Shown: positions 44,234 through 53,169, numbered from the stretch's first letter. The stretch: DNA of 64,000 nucleotides from Plantactinospora sp. KBS50 (GCF_002285795.1 NZ_CP022961.1:2418001-2482000), one strand, 5' to 3'. Notes: generated by a model from the sequence alone, not told the origin. A program made the numbers and translations.

Positions 44234-44521
44234 TCAGTTCCCGGCGGCCAGCAGGTCCCGGTACTCCGGATGCCGCTCGATGAAGGAGGCGATGAACGGG
44301 CACCGCGCCACCACCCGCTCGCCGCGCTCGCGTACCTGGTCCAGGGCGCCGCGGGCGAGCGCGCTGCCCACCCCGCGACCCTCGTACGCCGGATCCACCT
44401 CGGTGTGGGTGAAGACGGTCACACCCGGACGCTGGTCGTAGGCGGCGAAGCCGGCCGGGCTGTCGTCCACCAGGATCTCGAACCGGTGCCGTGCGGGGTT
44501 GTCCTCGACGAGCATGCTCAT
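44234..44521 (-). CDS. GNAT-like N-acetyltransferase (short form)
   Basis: 95 residues: SMLVEDNPARHRFEILVDDS, FTHTEVDPAYEGRGVGSALA (acetyl-CoA loop) and VVARCPFIASFIERHPEYRD. This is the short YidJ/YjdJ-type GNAT (COG2388) found in many bacteria, whose substrate is unknown. ATG 44521 has no strong ribosome site. Confidence 0.85.
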   Translation of the reverse strand: MSMLVEDNPARHRFEILVDDSPAGFAAYDQRPGVTVFTHTEVDPAYEGRGVGSALARGALDQVRERGERVVARCPFIASFIERHPEYRDLLAAGN

Positions 44522-44621
44522 CGCGCCATTGTGCGCGAAAGAACGCCATTGCGCGCGAAAGGAGCGGGCCCCGCGTCCTCACCCTGCCCGGATACCGCCG
44601 ACCGCCTCGTACCCTTGTCCG

Positions 44622-45109
44622 ATGATCCGAGGCAGCAACCCCCCGATGCTGGCGGACCCGGGCCGCATCCCCCGGCAGCGCCGCGCCGCCGTGGCCGCCC
44701 TGGCCGCCGGGGCCGCCGGGGGCCGCCGCGGTGCCGTGGCTGCGGTGGCCGCCGGGGGCCGGACTGCCGCGGCGGCCGTGGGAAGCCGGCCGGCCGCTGT
44801 GCTCGCGGCCGTGGCGCTCGGCCTCACCGCCGTCGCCGGCTGCGGCGCGCAGTACACGGAGAAGGAGTGCGGGCCGGACTACTGCCTGGTCACCTTCGAC
44901 CGCGGGTGCAGGCCGAGACCAGCGTGCTCGGGGTGCCCGCCCGGTTGATCGGCGCGGACACCGACACGGTGACCGTGGAGGTGGCCGGCCAGCAGATCGT
45001 GCTCGCCACCGACGACCAGGCGGCGCGGGTGGCCGGACTGTACGTCTCCGTCGAGGCGGTCAACGGCGAGGAGGCCGTGATCCGGGTCGGGCGTACCCGT
45101 AGCTCGTGA
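44622..45109 (+). CDS. Putative lipoprotein, frame broken by one missing base
   Basis: About 162 residues with one added base. The N-terminal part is a long Ala/Arg low-complexity stretch ending in a signal helix and lipobox (LGLTAVAGC at about residue 75), so the true start may lie later than ATG 44622. The mature part starts GAQYTEKECGPDYC, breaks at 44904-44906 (ggg) and continues in the -1 frame with VQAETSVLGVPARLIGADTD and ATDDQAARVAGLYVSVEAV. Uncorrected, it would end near 44948. The stop lies in a 27-bp tandem repeat. The function is unknown; probably surface-anchored. Confidence 0.62.
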
Positions 45110-45160
45110 CGCCTCGGGCGTACCCGTGGCTCGTGACGCGTCGGGCGTGCCCGTGGCGCG
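45087..45160 (+). repeat. 27-bp tandem repeat containing a stop codon
   Basis: Copies start at 45087, 45114 and 45141 (the last shortened). The first carries the lipoprotein TGA at 45107-45109. Confidence 0.88.
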
Positions 45161-45213
45161 CGGGCCGGGCCGGCCACGTTTGAAAACCCGCCTCATCGGT
45201 GATTGTCGGGGCC

Positions 45214-46035
45214 ATGTCCGCCACCTCTGGAACGCACGCCACCGCAGCCCGAGCCACCAACAACAAGCCGCTGGAACTGCTCGCCCGAGCCGGCTTCATC
45301 GGATACGGCATCGTGCATCTGCTGTTCGCGTGGCTGGCGCTGCAGATCGCCTTCGGCGGCACCGGCCAGGAGGGCGACCAGACCGGCGCGATGCAGACCC
45401 TGGCCGGCCAGCCGTTCGGCAAGTTCCTGCTGGTGCTCATCGGGGTGGGCATGGCCGCCATGGCGCTGTGGCAGGCGCTGGAGGCCGCGGTCGGGCACCG
45501 CACGGAACGCGGGCGGTCCCGGGTGCTCGAACGGCTCTCGTCCGCCGGCCGCACCCTGGTCTACGCCTGGTTCACCTGGACGGCCTTCAAGATCGTCGCT
45601 GACGCGCAGGGCTCCGGCGCGGACAAGCAGGAGTCGTTCTCCGCGCAGTTGATGTCGCACACCGGCGGGCGCTGGCTGGTCGGCCTGGTCGGCCTGGGCG
45701 TGCTGGCCCTCGGCGTGGGGATGGTCGGCTACGGCTGGAAGCGCAAGTTCCAGGAGAAGCTGCGCACCGAGCGGATGAGCGCACGCACCCGGACGCTGGC
45801 CCGGCGCCTGGGTGCCGCCGGGTACGGCGCGAAGGGGACCGTGCTGGCCGTCGCCGGTGCGCTGGTGGTGACCGCCGCGGTGACGTACGACCCGGAGCGG
45901 GCCCGCGGCCTGGACGCCGCCCTGCGCACCATGGCCGACCACTCGTGGGGGCCCTACCTGCTCGCCCTGATGGCGCTGGGTATCGTGGCGTTCGCCGCCT
46001 TCTGCGTCATCCAGGCCCGTTACCGGAAGGTGTGA
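45214..46035 (+). CDS. DUF1206 membrane protein
   Basis: 273 residues. ATG 45214 follows TCGGGGCC. Three related units, each with two hydrophobic helices, are visible: FIGYGIVHLLFAWLALQIAF, then GRTLVYAWFTWTAFKI and GAKGTVLAVAGALVVTAAV. The G-x(2)-RG/KG-like motif before each pair is the DUF1206 hallmark. The biochemical role is unknown. A GTTT at 45179 with GGTGAT 16 bp later weakly resembles a SigF promoter. Confidence 0.85.
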   Translation: MSATSGTHATAARATNNKPLELLARAGFIGYGIVHLLFAWLALQIAFGGTGQEGDQTGAMQTLAGQPFGKFLLVLIGVGMAAMALWQALEAAVGHRTERGRSRVLERLSSAGRTLVYAWFTWTAFKIVADAQGSGADKQESFSAQLMSHTGGRWLVGLVGLGVLALGVGMVGYGWKRKFQEKLRTERMSARTRTLARRLGAAGYGAKGTVLAVAGALVVTAAVTYDPERARGLDAALRTMADHSWGPYLLALMALGIVAFAAFCVIQARYRKV

Positions 46036-46131
46036 CCTGCCGGGCGTGACCTGGACGTCCGGGTAGGGGTCGGGGCATCCTGAGATGCCGCCGACCCCTT
46101 TCCGTCACCGGAACGAGGAGACAGGAATCCC

Positions 46132-47339
46132 GTGCAGCCCTATCTCTGGACGCTTGCGGCCGCCGTGGGAGCGGCGGTCATCGCAATGCTGGCAGCCCAG
46201 ATCGTCCATCGGGTGATCCGGCGCCTCGGCCGGCACTCGGTGCTGCTGGCCGAACTGGCCGAGCACGTGCGCCGACCGTTCCGGATCGCCGCGACGACCT
46301 TCGCGGTGCAGATCGCGGTGCGGATCGGCACCGGCCAGTTCGCCGTCGGCACGGCATGGCGGCAGACGCTGCTGCACTTCCTGGTGCTGCTGGTGATCGC
46401 CGCAACGGCCTGGCTGGTCGGGTCGCTGCTGCTGGCCGTGGAGGACACCGCGCTGGCCCGGTTCCGCACCGACGTGCCGGACAACCGCCAGGCGCGGCGG
46501 CTGCGTACCCAGATCAACCTGCTCCGCCGGCTCACCGTGGCGATCATCGTGGTGCTCGCCGTGGCGGTCGCGCTGATGACCTTCCCGTCGGTACGCGGCG
46601 TCGGCGCCAGCGTGCTGGCCTCGGCCGGCGTCATCGGCGCCATCACCGCGCTGGCCGCGCAGAGCGTCATGTCCAACGTCTTCGCGGGGCTGCAACTGGC
46701 GTTCAGCGACGCCGTCCGGCTCGACGACGTGGTGGTCGTGGAGGGGGAGTGGGGCCGGATCGAGGAGCTGACCCTCAGCTACGTGGTGGTGCACATCTGG
46801 GACGACCGCCGGCTCGTGCTGCCCACCTCCTACTTCACCACCACCCCGTTCCAGAACTGGACCCGGACCCAGGCGGCGGTGCTGGGCACCGCCATGTTCG
46901 ACGTCGACTGGGCGGTCCCGGTGCAGCCGATGCGGGAGGAACTGCGCCGGCTGGTGGAGGGGACCGAATTGTGGGACGGGCGGGTCTGCGTGCTGCAGGT
47001 CGTCGACGCCGTTGGCGGCGTGGTCCGGGTCCGCGCGGTGGTCAGCGCGGCGGACGCCGGCCGGCTGTGGGACCTGCGCTGTCTCGTCCGGGAGCATCTG
47101 GTGGGCTGGATCCGCGACCAGCGGCCGGTGGCGATGCCGCGGCTGCGCACCGAGATCGGCGACGCCGGCAGCCAGCTTCCCTGGCAGCGGGTCCAGGCGC
47201 GGCGCTCGGGGAAGTCCCGGAACGAGAGTGAGGCGCCGAGCGACGCGCGGGTCTTCGGGGCAGCGACGACGGCGACGCGCGCAGCAGCACGTTCGTCGGC
47301 CCGGAGGAGCCGGTCAACGCCGCGCCGTCGCGGCCGTAG
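46132..47339 (+). CDS. MscS-family mechanosensitive channel, frame broken near the end
   Basis: About 402 residues with one added base. GTG 46132 has CAGGAAT just upstream. Four to five helices lead to the pore and vestibule: GAITALAAQSVMSNVFAGLQ, LDDVVVVEGEWGRIEELTLS and VLPTSYFTTTPFQNW. A missing G in the run at 47257-47260 shifts the last 26 codons; the -1 frame (GSDDGDARSSTFVGPEEPVN) ends at TAG 47337-47339. Uncorrected, it reads on to 47457 with an Arg-rich tail. It opens on membrane tension to protect against osmotic downshock. Confidence 0.87.
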
Positions 47340-47508
47340 CCCGGCGATCCGGGGCCATCGCCCTGTTCATCCCGTCCGCTCCTTTCACGAAACGGGTCCG
47401 TCCGGTACGGGTTCGGGCGTTCCCGCCCCACGGACCGTCCGACGTGACCAGGATTGATCGGCGCGAACCCGGGGCATAGAGCCCGGGGAGCGCGAAAAGG
47501 AGGGCAAC

Positions 47509-47943
47509 ATGGCCGACGTCGTCGATCCCGGCCGATCCCGGCCGGTCACCGAGCAGTCGACCGCGGAACTCGTGCAGCGGGCGACCGAGCAGGTGTCAAC
47601 GTTGATCCGGGACGAGCTGGCGCTGGCCCGCGCCGAGCTGACCGAGAAGGGCAAGCACGCGGGAATCGGCGTCGGGCTGTTCGGCGGGGGCGGGGCGCTT
47701 GCCCTGTACGGCCTGGGCGCGCTGGTCGCCGCCGTGATCATGCTGCTGGCGCTGGCCATCCCGGCCTGGCTGGCCGCGCTGATCGTCGCCGTCGGGCTGT
47801 TCGCCATGGCCGGCGTGCTGGCGTTGGTGGGCCGGAAGCAGGTCCGGCGGGCCGTGCCTCCCGTACCATCGGCGGCAGCCGATAGCCTGCGGGCGGACGT
47901 CAACGCGGTGACGACGGCGGTCAAGGACGGGAGGCGGGCATGA
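47509..47943 (+). CDS. Actinobacterial Holin-X family membrane protein
   Basis: 144 residues. ATG 47509 has AAGGAGG at a good distance. An N-terminal amphipathic helix (LVQRATEQVSTLIRDELALA) precedes two hydrophobic segments (LYGLGALVAAVIMLLALAI and LAALIVAVGLFAMAG), then a charged C-terminal helix. This matches putative Actinobacterial Holin-X (holin superfamily III). The name comes from similarity; a lytic role is unproven. It is first in an operon with DUF3618 and DUF4235 genes, a common actinobacterial set. Confidence 0.87.
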   Translation: MADVVDPGRSRPVTEQSTAELVQRATEQVSTLIRDELALARAELTEKGKHAGIGVGLFGGGGALALYGLGALVAAVIMLLALAIPAWLAALIVAVGLFAMAGVLALVGRKQVRRAVPPVPSAAADSLRADVNAVTTAVKDGRRA

Positions 47944-48251
47944 CCGTCAACAACGGCAAACAGGACCCCGAGGCGCTGCGCGAGGAGATCAAGCGGACCC
48001 GGTCGGACCTGGGCGAGACGGTCCAGGCGCTGGCCGCGAAGGCCGACGTCAAGGCGCGGTTGAAGGAGTCGGCGGCGCAGACCACCGCCCGGGTCCGCCA
48101 GCAGGCGGCGCAGCGGACCGACCGGGTCCGCGAGCAGGCCGGGCAGACGGCCGAGGCGGTACGGCGGGACCCGGTGCCGTGGGCCGCGGTGGCCGCCGGC
48201 GTGGTGGCCGTGCTCGCCGTGGTGCTGGTGGTACGCGGGAGGCGGCGATGA
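47940..48251 (+). CDS. DUF3618 protein
   Basis: 103 residues. ATG 47940 overlaps the previous stop (ATGA). It starts with the DUF3618 signature (ALREEIKRTRSDLGETVQAL), then coiled-coil-like Ala/Arg/Gln repeats (TTARVRQQAAQRTDRVREQA), and ends with a single C-terminal helix (WAAVAAGVVAVLAVVLVV) and a basic tail. It is probably a tail-anchored membrane protein acting with the Holin-X neighbour. Confidence 0.87.
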   Translation: MTVNNGKQDPEALREEIKRTRSDLGETVQALAAKADVKARLKESAAQTTARVRQQAAQRTDRVREQAGQTAEAVRRDPVPWAAVAAGVVAVLAVVLVVRGRRR

Positions 48252-48520
48252 GCGGGACGGTCAACCGGTTGGCCTACAAGCCGGTCGGCATGCTGCTGGG
48301 GATGGCCGCCGGCCTGCTGGCCGGTGCGGTGTTCCGGCAGGTCTGGAAGCTCACCTCCGGCGACGACGACGCTCCGGGTGCGACGGACGAGGACCGCGGC
48401 TGGGGCGAGGTGCTGGCCGCCGCCGCCCTGCAGGGGGCGATCTTCGCGGTGGTCCGGGCGGCCGTGGACCGGGGCGGCGCCACCGGCGTACGCCGGCTCA
48501 CCGGCTCCTGGCCCGAGTAG
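48248..48520 (+). CDS. DUF4235 membrane protein
   Basis: 90 residues. ATG 48248 overlaps the DUF3618 stop by four bases. It has the DUF4235 pattern: [30 protein letters not shown], then [20 protein letters not shown] and a basic GVRRLTG end. Two hydrophobic segments. The function is unknown; last gene of the Holin-X operon. Confidence 0.87.
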   Translation: MSGTVNRLAYKPVGMLLGMAAGLLAGAVFRQVWKLTSGDDDAPGATDEDRGWGEVLAAAALQGAIFAVVRAAVDRGGATGVRRLTGSWPE

Positions 48521-48600
48521 GCCGGCGTCGAAGCGCCTGGCCGGTGGCCGTTCCACCTGGCGGTACCACCCCGGCTGTCGGCCGTATCTCAGGTCACATG

Positions 48601-48786
48601 TCGGAGAATTTCGTCAGGTAGGCTGTGCGAAGTTTTTGCGTACGTGGTTTGCTGTTCCACGCTGTTGCGAGACGGCGTGGGTTGAGGGAAGTCCTCCTTC
48701 GCGGGGGCCGACTCAGGCGCCGCTGCTCGAAAACGGCCAACCGGCCGCACGGCGTGCTCGGCCGCCAGTTTTAGAAGGAGATACAC
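48601..48786 (+). promoter_or_regulatory. Long 5' leader of the cold shock gene
   Basis: A TAGGCT -10-like element at 48619-48624 would give a leader of about 155 nt. It contains a CCACGC/GCGTGG hairpin (48657-48680) and ends in a strong AAGGAG ribosome site (48775-48780). Long structured leaders are typical of cspA-type genes, where RNA structure controls translation by temperature. The -35 is not obvious. Confidence 0.5.
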
Positions 48787-48989
48787 ATGGCGCAGGGAAC
48801 CGTGAAGTGGTTCAACGCAGACAAGGGCTTCGGCTTCATCACCGTCGACGGCGGGGTGCTGACGTGTTCGTCCACTTCTCGGCCATCCAGACCAGCGGCT
48901 ACCGCACGCTGGAGGAGAACCAGCGGGTGGAGTTCGAGATCGCCCAGGGGCAGAAGGGCCCGCAGGCAGAGCAGGTCCGCCCCATCTGA
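48787..48989 (+). CDS. cspA: Cold shock protein (CspA family), frame broken by one missing base
   Basis: ATG 48787 begins [20 protein letters not shown] (RNP-1 is KGFGFI). At 48853-48856 a run of four G needs a fifth. The -1 frame then gives [20 protein letters not shown] (RNP-2 is VFVHF) and ends QVRPI at 48989. Correction gives exactly 67 residues, the standard CspA length, so a sequence error is far more likely than loss of the gene. It is a single-stranded nucleic acid chaperone. Confidence 0.9.
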
Positions 48990-49036
48990 TCCAGCGCCCG
49001 GTCGCGGCCGGGCCTCACCGTTTCACCAAGGACCAC

Positions 49037-49075
49037 CGACGGGTCCCGCAGCCGGTCCGGCCGCGGGACCCGTCG
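49037..49075 (+). terminator. Hairpin terminator after the cold shock gene
   Basis: CGACGGGTCCCGC (49037-49049) pairs perfectly with GCGGGACCCGTCG (49063-49075), a 13-bp stem, about 48 bp after the csp stop. Confidence 0.8.
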
Positions 49076-49212
49076 CCGTGCCGGCGTGGGTACACGGGCC
49101 GTGCCGGCAGCGATACGGGCCGTGCCGGCGGGGATCCGTCGCGTGCCGGCGGAGGCCGTGCCGGCGGGGATCCGTCGCGTGGCGGCGGACATCCGGGCCG
49201 TGCCGGCCGGGC
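49076..49212 (+). repeat. Degenerate GTGCCGGCGG tandem repeats
   Basis: About seven units built on CGTGCCGGC, including two copies of GGGGATCCGTCGCGT near 49121 and 49168, with 15-24 bp spacing. They lie between the cold shock terminator and the minus-strand small membrane gene, and end next to that gene's stop. Confidence 0.75.
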
Positions 49213-49215
49213 GCG

Positions 49216-49413
49216 TCACGGCGCCCCGCGGCGCCGGCGCAGTCCGGCGGCGAGCAGCGCCAGGCCGGCCAGGCTCAGCACCGGTCCCACGATCGCCCAG
49301 GTCCGGTCGCCGGTCATCACGCTGCCGCCCAGATAGCCGAGGCCCTGCGCCGTCCAGAGCGCGCCGACCACCACGGCCAGCAGCCCGACCGCGAGCACCA
49401 ACCACGCCTTCAT
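49216..49413 (-). CDS. Small two-helix membrane protein (65 aa)
   Basis: ATG 49413 has GGGAGGATCGG upstream. Two hydrophobic segments, AWLVLAVGLLAVVVGALWTA and WAIVGPVLSLAGLALLAAGL, are joined by a polar turn (GGSVMTGDRT) and end in RRRRGAP. The family looks like small actinobacterial membrane proteins of unknown role. Confidence 0.72.
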   Translation of the reverse strand: MKAWLVLAVGLLAVVVGALWTAQGLGYLGGSVMTGDRTWAIVGPVLSLAGLALLAAGLRRRRGAP

Positions 49414-49548
49414 CCGATCCTCCCGCCGGCCGTCGTCCGGGTCCAGGGTGGCAGGGCGGGCGCCGGGGGTCGAGCCGCCGGGCCGGGTTGTGGCCGCCGG
49501 ATGCGGGTCGTAGGCTACCCAAGACGTACGTACGGTTTGGAGGCTGCC

Positions 49549-50370
49549 GTGTGGGACCCGGCCCTGTACCAGCGCTATTCGGACGAGCGGTCCCGGCCCT
49601 TCGTCGACCTGCTCGCCCGGGTCGGTGCCGATGACCCGCGCGGGGTGGTCGACCTCGGCTGCGGGCCGGGCACCCAGACCGCCACCCTGGCCGTGCGCTG
49701 GCCGCGCGCCCGGGTCACCGGCCTCGACTCCTCGGCCGAGATGATCGACCGGGCCCGCGGGTTGGACGGCCCGGTGGAGTTTGCGGTGGCCGACGTGCGC
49801 GACTGGCGGCCCGGGCCGGACACCGACGTGCTGGTGGCCAACGCGCTGTTGCAGTGGGTGCCCGGACACGACCGGCTGCTGCGGGCCTGGGCGACCGGGC
49901 TGCCGGCCGGCGCCTGGCTCGCCGTCCAGGTGCCCGGCAACTTCTCCGCACCCTCGCACCGGGCGCTGCACGAGGTCGCCGGCCGGCCGCGCTGGCGGGA
50001 ACGGGTGGCGGCGCTGCTGCGCGCCGACCCGGTGGCCGACCCGGGCGGCTACGCCGCCCTGCTGACCGACGCCGGGTGCACGGTGGACGCCTGGGAGACG
50101 ACGTACCTGCACCTGCTGCCGGTCACCGGCCCGGACCATCCGGTGCTGGCCTGGATGGAGGGTACGGCGTTGCGCCCGGTCCGGGCCGCCCTCGGCGACG
50201 GGCCGGACTGGCGGGACTTCCGCCGCGAGCTGGCCGGGGAGCTGGCCACGGCCTATCCGGTGCGGTCCGGGTCGGTGCCGTTCCCGTTCCGGCGCGTCTT
50301 CTTCGTGGCCCGCGCCGGATGCGGCGTCGGCGGCGTATCGCCCGAGTCGTGCGAGAATGTGACCCCATGA
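49549..50370 (+). CDS. tam: Trans-aconitate 2-methyltransferase-like SAM methyltransferase
   Basis: 273 residues from GTG 49549 with GGAGG 7 bp upstream. It starts with the Tam pattern WDPALYQRYSDERSRPFVDL. SAM motif I is VVDLGCGPGTQTATLAVRWP, then the acidic GLDSSAEMIDRAR and NALLQWVPGHDRLL. The C-terminal WETTYLHLL and PFPFRRVFFVA are also Tam-like. It methylates trans-aconitate, an inhibitor of aconitase, in the cytosol. The stop overlaps the adenosine deaminase start by four bases, so the two are co-translated, an unusual pairing. Confidence 0.85.
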   Translation: MWDPALYQRYSDERSRPFVDLLARVGADDPRGVVDLGCGPGTQTATLAVRWPRARVTGLDSSAEMIDRARGLDGPVEFAVADVRDWRPGPDTDVLVANALLQWVPGHDRLLRAWATGLPAGAWLAVQVPGNFSAPSHRALHEVAGRPRWRERVAALLRADPVADPGGYAALLTDAGCTVDAWETTYLHLLPVTGPDHPVLAWMEGTALRPVRAALGDGPDWRDFRRELAGELATAYPVRSGSVPFPFRRVFFVARAGCGVGGVSPESCENVTP

Positions 50371-51392
50371 TCGACCTGACGACCTTCATCGCCGGACTGC
50401 CCAAGGCGGAGCTGCACGTGCACCATGTCGGCTCCGCCTCGCCGCGGATCGTGGCCGAGCTGGCGGCCCGGCACGAGGGGCGCAGCCCGGTGCCGGCCGA
50501 CCCGGCGGCCCTGGCCGACTACTTCGCCTTCCGCGACTTCGCCCACTTCATCGAGGTGTATCTGAGCGTCGTGGACCTGATCCGGGACGCCGACGACGTC
50601 TGGCTGCTCACCTACGAGATCGGTCGGGAGCTGGCCCGCCAGCAGGTCCGGTACGCCGAACTGACCATCACGCCGTACTCGCACGTGCGGCGCGGCATCC
50701 CGGCGCCGGAGTTCTGCGCGGCGATCGAGGACGCCCGCCGCCGGATCGAGGCGGACTTCGGCGTGCTGCTGCGCTGGTGCTTCGACATCCCCGGCGAGGC
50801 CGGGCTGCCGGCGGCCGAGGAGACGCTGCGGATCGCGCTGGAGGAGCGGCCCGACGGGCTGATCAGTTTCGGACTCGGCGGCCCGGAGATCGGCGTGCCA
50901 CGGCCACCGTTCAAGCCGTTCTTCGACCGGGCCCGCGCGGCCGGGCTGCGCTCGGTGCCGCACGCGGGGGAGACCACCGGACCCGAGACGATCTGGTCGG
51001 CGCTGCGGGATCTCGGCGCCGAGCGGATCGGGCACGGCATCTCCGCGGCGGCCGACCCGCGGCTGCTGGAGCACCTGGCCGAGCACGCCGTCCCGCTGGA
51101 GGTGTGCCCGACCTCCAACGTCCGCACCCGCGCGGTGGCCACGATGCAGGAGCACCCGCTGGCCGCGCTGGTGGCCGCGGGCGTACCGGTGTCGATCGGG
51201 TCGGACGACCCGCCGATGTTCGGCACCACTCTGGAGGCCGAGTACGCGGTCGCCGCCCGGCTGCTCGGCTACGGCCCCGCCGAGGTCGCCGGGCTGGCCC
51301 GCAACGCCGTGACGCACTCGTTCATGCCGCCCGCCGACCGGGACCGGATCCTCGCCGAGATCGACGCGTACGCCCGGGCCGTTCCGGTCTGA
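50367..51392 (+). CDS. Adenosine deaminase-like amidohydrolase
   Basis: 341 residues from ATG 50367. Zn ligands: KAELHVHHVGS (HxH), SVPHAGETTGP (third His and catalytic Glu) and SIGSDDPPMFG (Asp). The conserved CPTSN and RIGHGIS are present. It deaminates adenosine-type nucleosides. The HHVGSASPRIV form and GLGGPEIGVPRP resemble actinobacterial enzymes related to the aminodeoxyfutalosine deaminase of menaquinone synthesis, so that substrate is a serious alternative. It is co-translated with the methyltransferase. Confidence 0.85.
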   Translation: MIDLTTFIAGLPKAELHVHHVGSASPRIVAELAARHEGRSPVPADPAALADYFAFRDFAHFIEVYLSVVDLIRDADDVWLLTYEIGRELARQQVRYAELTITPYSHVRRGIPAPEFCAAIEDARRRIEADFGVLLRWCFDIPGEAGLPAAEETLRIALEERPDGLISFGLGGPEIGVPRPPFKPFFDRARAAGLRSVPHAGETTGPETIWSALRDLGAERIGHGISAAADPRLLEHLAEHAVPLEVCPTSNVRTRAVATMQEHPLAALVAAGVPVSIGSDDPPMFGTTLEAEYAVAARLLGYGPAEVAGLARNAVTHSFMPPADRDRILAEIDAYARAVPV

Positions 51393-51410
51393 TTCTGATC
51401 GCCGCCGCCG

Positions 51411-51488
51411 AGATGTGGCCGCGGTCGAGATGTGGCCGCCGCCGGGATGTGGCCGGCCGTCGACATGTGGCCCGCCACCGAGATGGTG
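51411..51488 (+). repeat. 18-bp tandem repeats after the deaminase gene
   Basis: Four to five units built on GATGTGGCC with 17-18 bp spacing start near 51411. The rest of the 380-bp gap to 51774 shows no gene I can support. Confidence 0.8.
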
Positions 51489-51774
51489 GCTGGCCCGGCG
51501 CGGGGTGCTGCGGGCGGCCGCGCCGGGCCAGCGATCCGGGGCCGACTCGCGGCGGTGCACGCGCGGCGGGACATGGTGTGGGGGTACCCGGCCCCGCCGC
51601 GCGTACTTCCGCTCCACCGCACCGGGGCGGGACGCACTATGGGGCGTTGTGGTCCGGTGGAGCGGGATGGGATCACCTGCGATGTTGCCAGCCCGTCCCG
51701 CGGTACACAGCGGCATTAACCCAGACGTAAGGAGAACTTGCACCAGTGCAGAGAAAGCGCTCTCGGCGCGCGGG

Positions 51775-53169
51775 TCACTCCTGCTTCTCGCGGGGCCGTG
51801 GCCAGCGCCGGGTGCCCGAATCCCGTTCCCGGGCCAGCCGGCCGACAAGTCCGAACCGGCTTACCTGCCGGGGCGTGGCCTCGGGATCGGCCAGCAGCAT
51901 GACCACGCTCGCGCCGCCGAGTTGGGCCCGCGCGATGCTCACCGACCCGTTGGCCTGCCGCGCCACCCGGTGCGCGATGTCCAGACCCAGCCCGGTCGAG
52001 CCCTGGTCGCTGGCGCCGCGCCGCAGCGCGCGGTCCGGGTTGGCGATGCCCGGTCCGGCGTCGTCGACCCGGATCGCCACGTACCCGTCCCGGCGCGACA
52101 CCGCGACCTCGAACGCGGTGCCCTGCGGGGTGTACCGGAAGACGTTGCCCAGCACCGCGTCCAGCGCCGCGGCCAGCTCGGCCCGGGGCACCGCCACCGG
52201 GATCCGCAACTGGGCGCCGAGCACCTGGTACGTCCGGTTCTGATCGCTGGCCAGCGCCGCCCAGAACACCATCCGGTCCCGGACCACCTCGCTGGCGTCG
52301 CACATGCCGGGGCCGGTCTCCTGTGCCGCGACGCTCTTGCGGGTGGTGTTGATCAGGACGTCGATCTCGCCCTCCAGGGTCACGATCGCCTGCCGGATCC
52401 GCCGGATGGTCCGGCGCCGGTCCAATTCGGCCTCGGTGAAGAAGCCGACGCTGGTGTCGTCGGAGTCCAGCGCGTCCGCGTCCAGCCGCAGCACGGTGAG
52501 CGGGGTGCGCAGCCGGTGCGACAGGTCGGCGACCAGCTCCCGCTCGTCGGTGCGGGACACCACCAACCGGTCGGCCATCCGGTTGAAGGCCCAGCCCGCC
52601 TCGGCCAGTTCCCGCGGCCCGCTGGGCTGCACCCGTACCCCGAGGTCGCCGTCGCCGACCGCCAGGGCGGCCTGGACGAGCTCCCGGGCCGAGGTCACCG
52701 CCCGGCCGGCGATCCGGTCCACCACCACGACGCTGGCCGCGACCAGGCCGAGTGCGATGGCGACCAGCGCGAGCCAGCGACCGGTGCTGCCGCGTTCCAG
52801 GTCGGCGGTGGGGACGAACACCTCCAGCACGCCGGTCTCCGGACCCAGCGGCACCGGCTCCAGCCGGACCACCCCGTCCGGGACCGTCACGAGCATCGGG
52901 CCGCCCTGCGCCTTCGCCCGCTCCACGTCCTGGTCGCTGGCGCGCACGATGCCCCCGGTCGCCAGGCCGTGCACGACCGGCCGGCGGGTCGGGTCGCCGC
53001 CGATGCTGTCCAGCACCCGCTGCACGTCCCGGGGGTCCCGGCTGACCGTCAGCGCGCCCTGGACCGCCGCGCTGCGCTGCGCCGCGTCGGCCAGCGCCTC
53101 GCTACGGACCGCGTCCTGCCAGGCCAGGCCGAGCGGGATGAGGAAGACCAGGGCGATGATCGAGGCCAT
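51775..53169 (-). CDS. Sensor histidine kinase
   Basis: 464 residues from ATG 53169. That ATG falls inside the first helix (LALAYLGAGM precedes it in frame), so the real start is probably slightly upstream at a rare codon. Helix 1, an extracellular sensor (about 25-125), helix 2 (LALVAIALGLVAASVVVVD), HAMP, HisKA with LVADLSHRLRTPLTVLRLDA, then an HATPase with LGNVFRYTPQGT, RVDDAGPGI and STGLGLDIAHRVA. It partners with the OmpR-type regulator just upstream. The signal is unknown. Confidence 0.9.
   Translation of the reverse strand: MASIIALVFLIPLGLAWQDAVRSEALADAAQRSAAVQGALTVSRDPRDVQRVLDSIGGDPTRRPVVHGLATGGIVRASDQDVERAKAQGGPMLVTVPDGVVRLEPVPLGPETGVLEVFVPTADLERGSTGRWLALVAIALGLVAASVVVVDRIAGRAVTSARELVQAALAVGDGDLGVRVQPSGPRELAEAGWAFNRMADRLVVSRTDERELVADLSHRLRTPLTVLRLDADALDSDDTSVGFFTEAELDRRRTIRRIRQAIVTLEGEIDVLINTTRKSVAAQETGPGMCDASEVVRDRMVFWAALASDQNRTYQVLGAQLRIPVAVPRAELAAALDAVLGNVFRYTPQGTAFEVAVSRRDGYVAIRVDDAGPGIANPDRALRRGASDQGSTGLGLDIAHRVARQANGSVSIARAQLGGASVVMLLADPEATPRQVSRFGLVGRLARERDSGTRRWPRPREKQE

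Noticed and set aside
51746-52243. A plus-strand frame starting with GTG behind an AAGGAG-containing stretch
   Set aside because: It runs antisense through the histidine kinase, is Ser/Arg-rich and has no domain. The ribosome-like site is probably chance.
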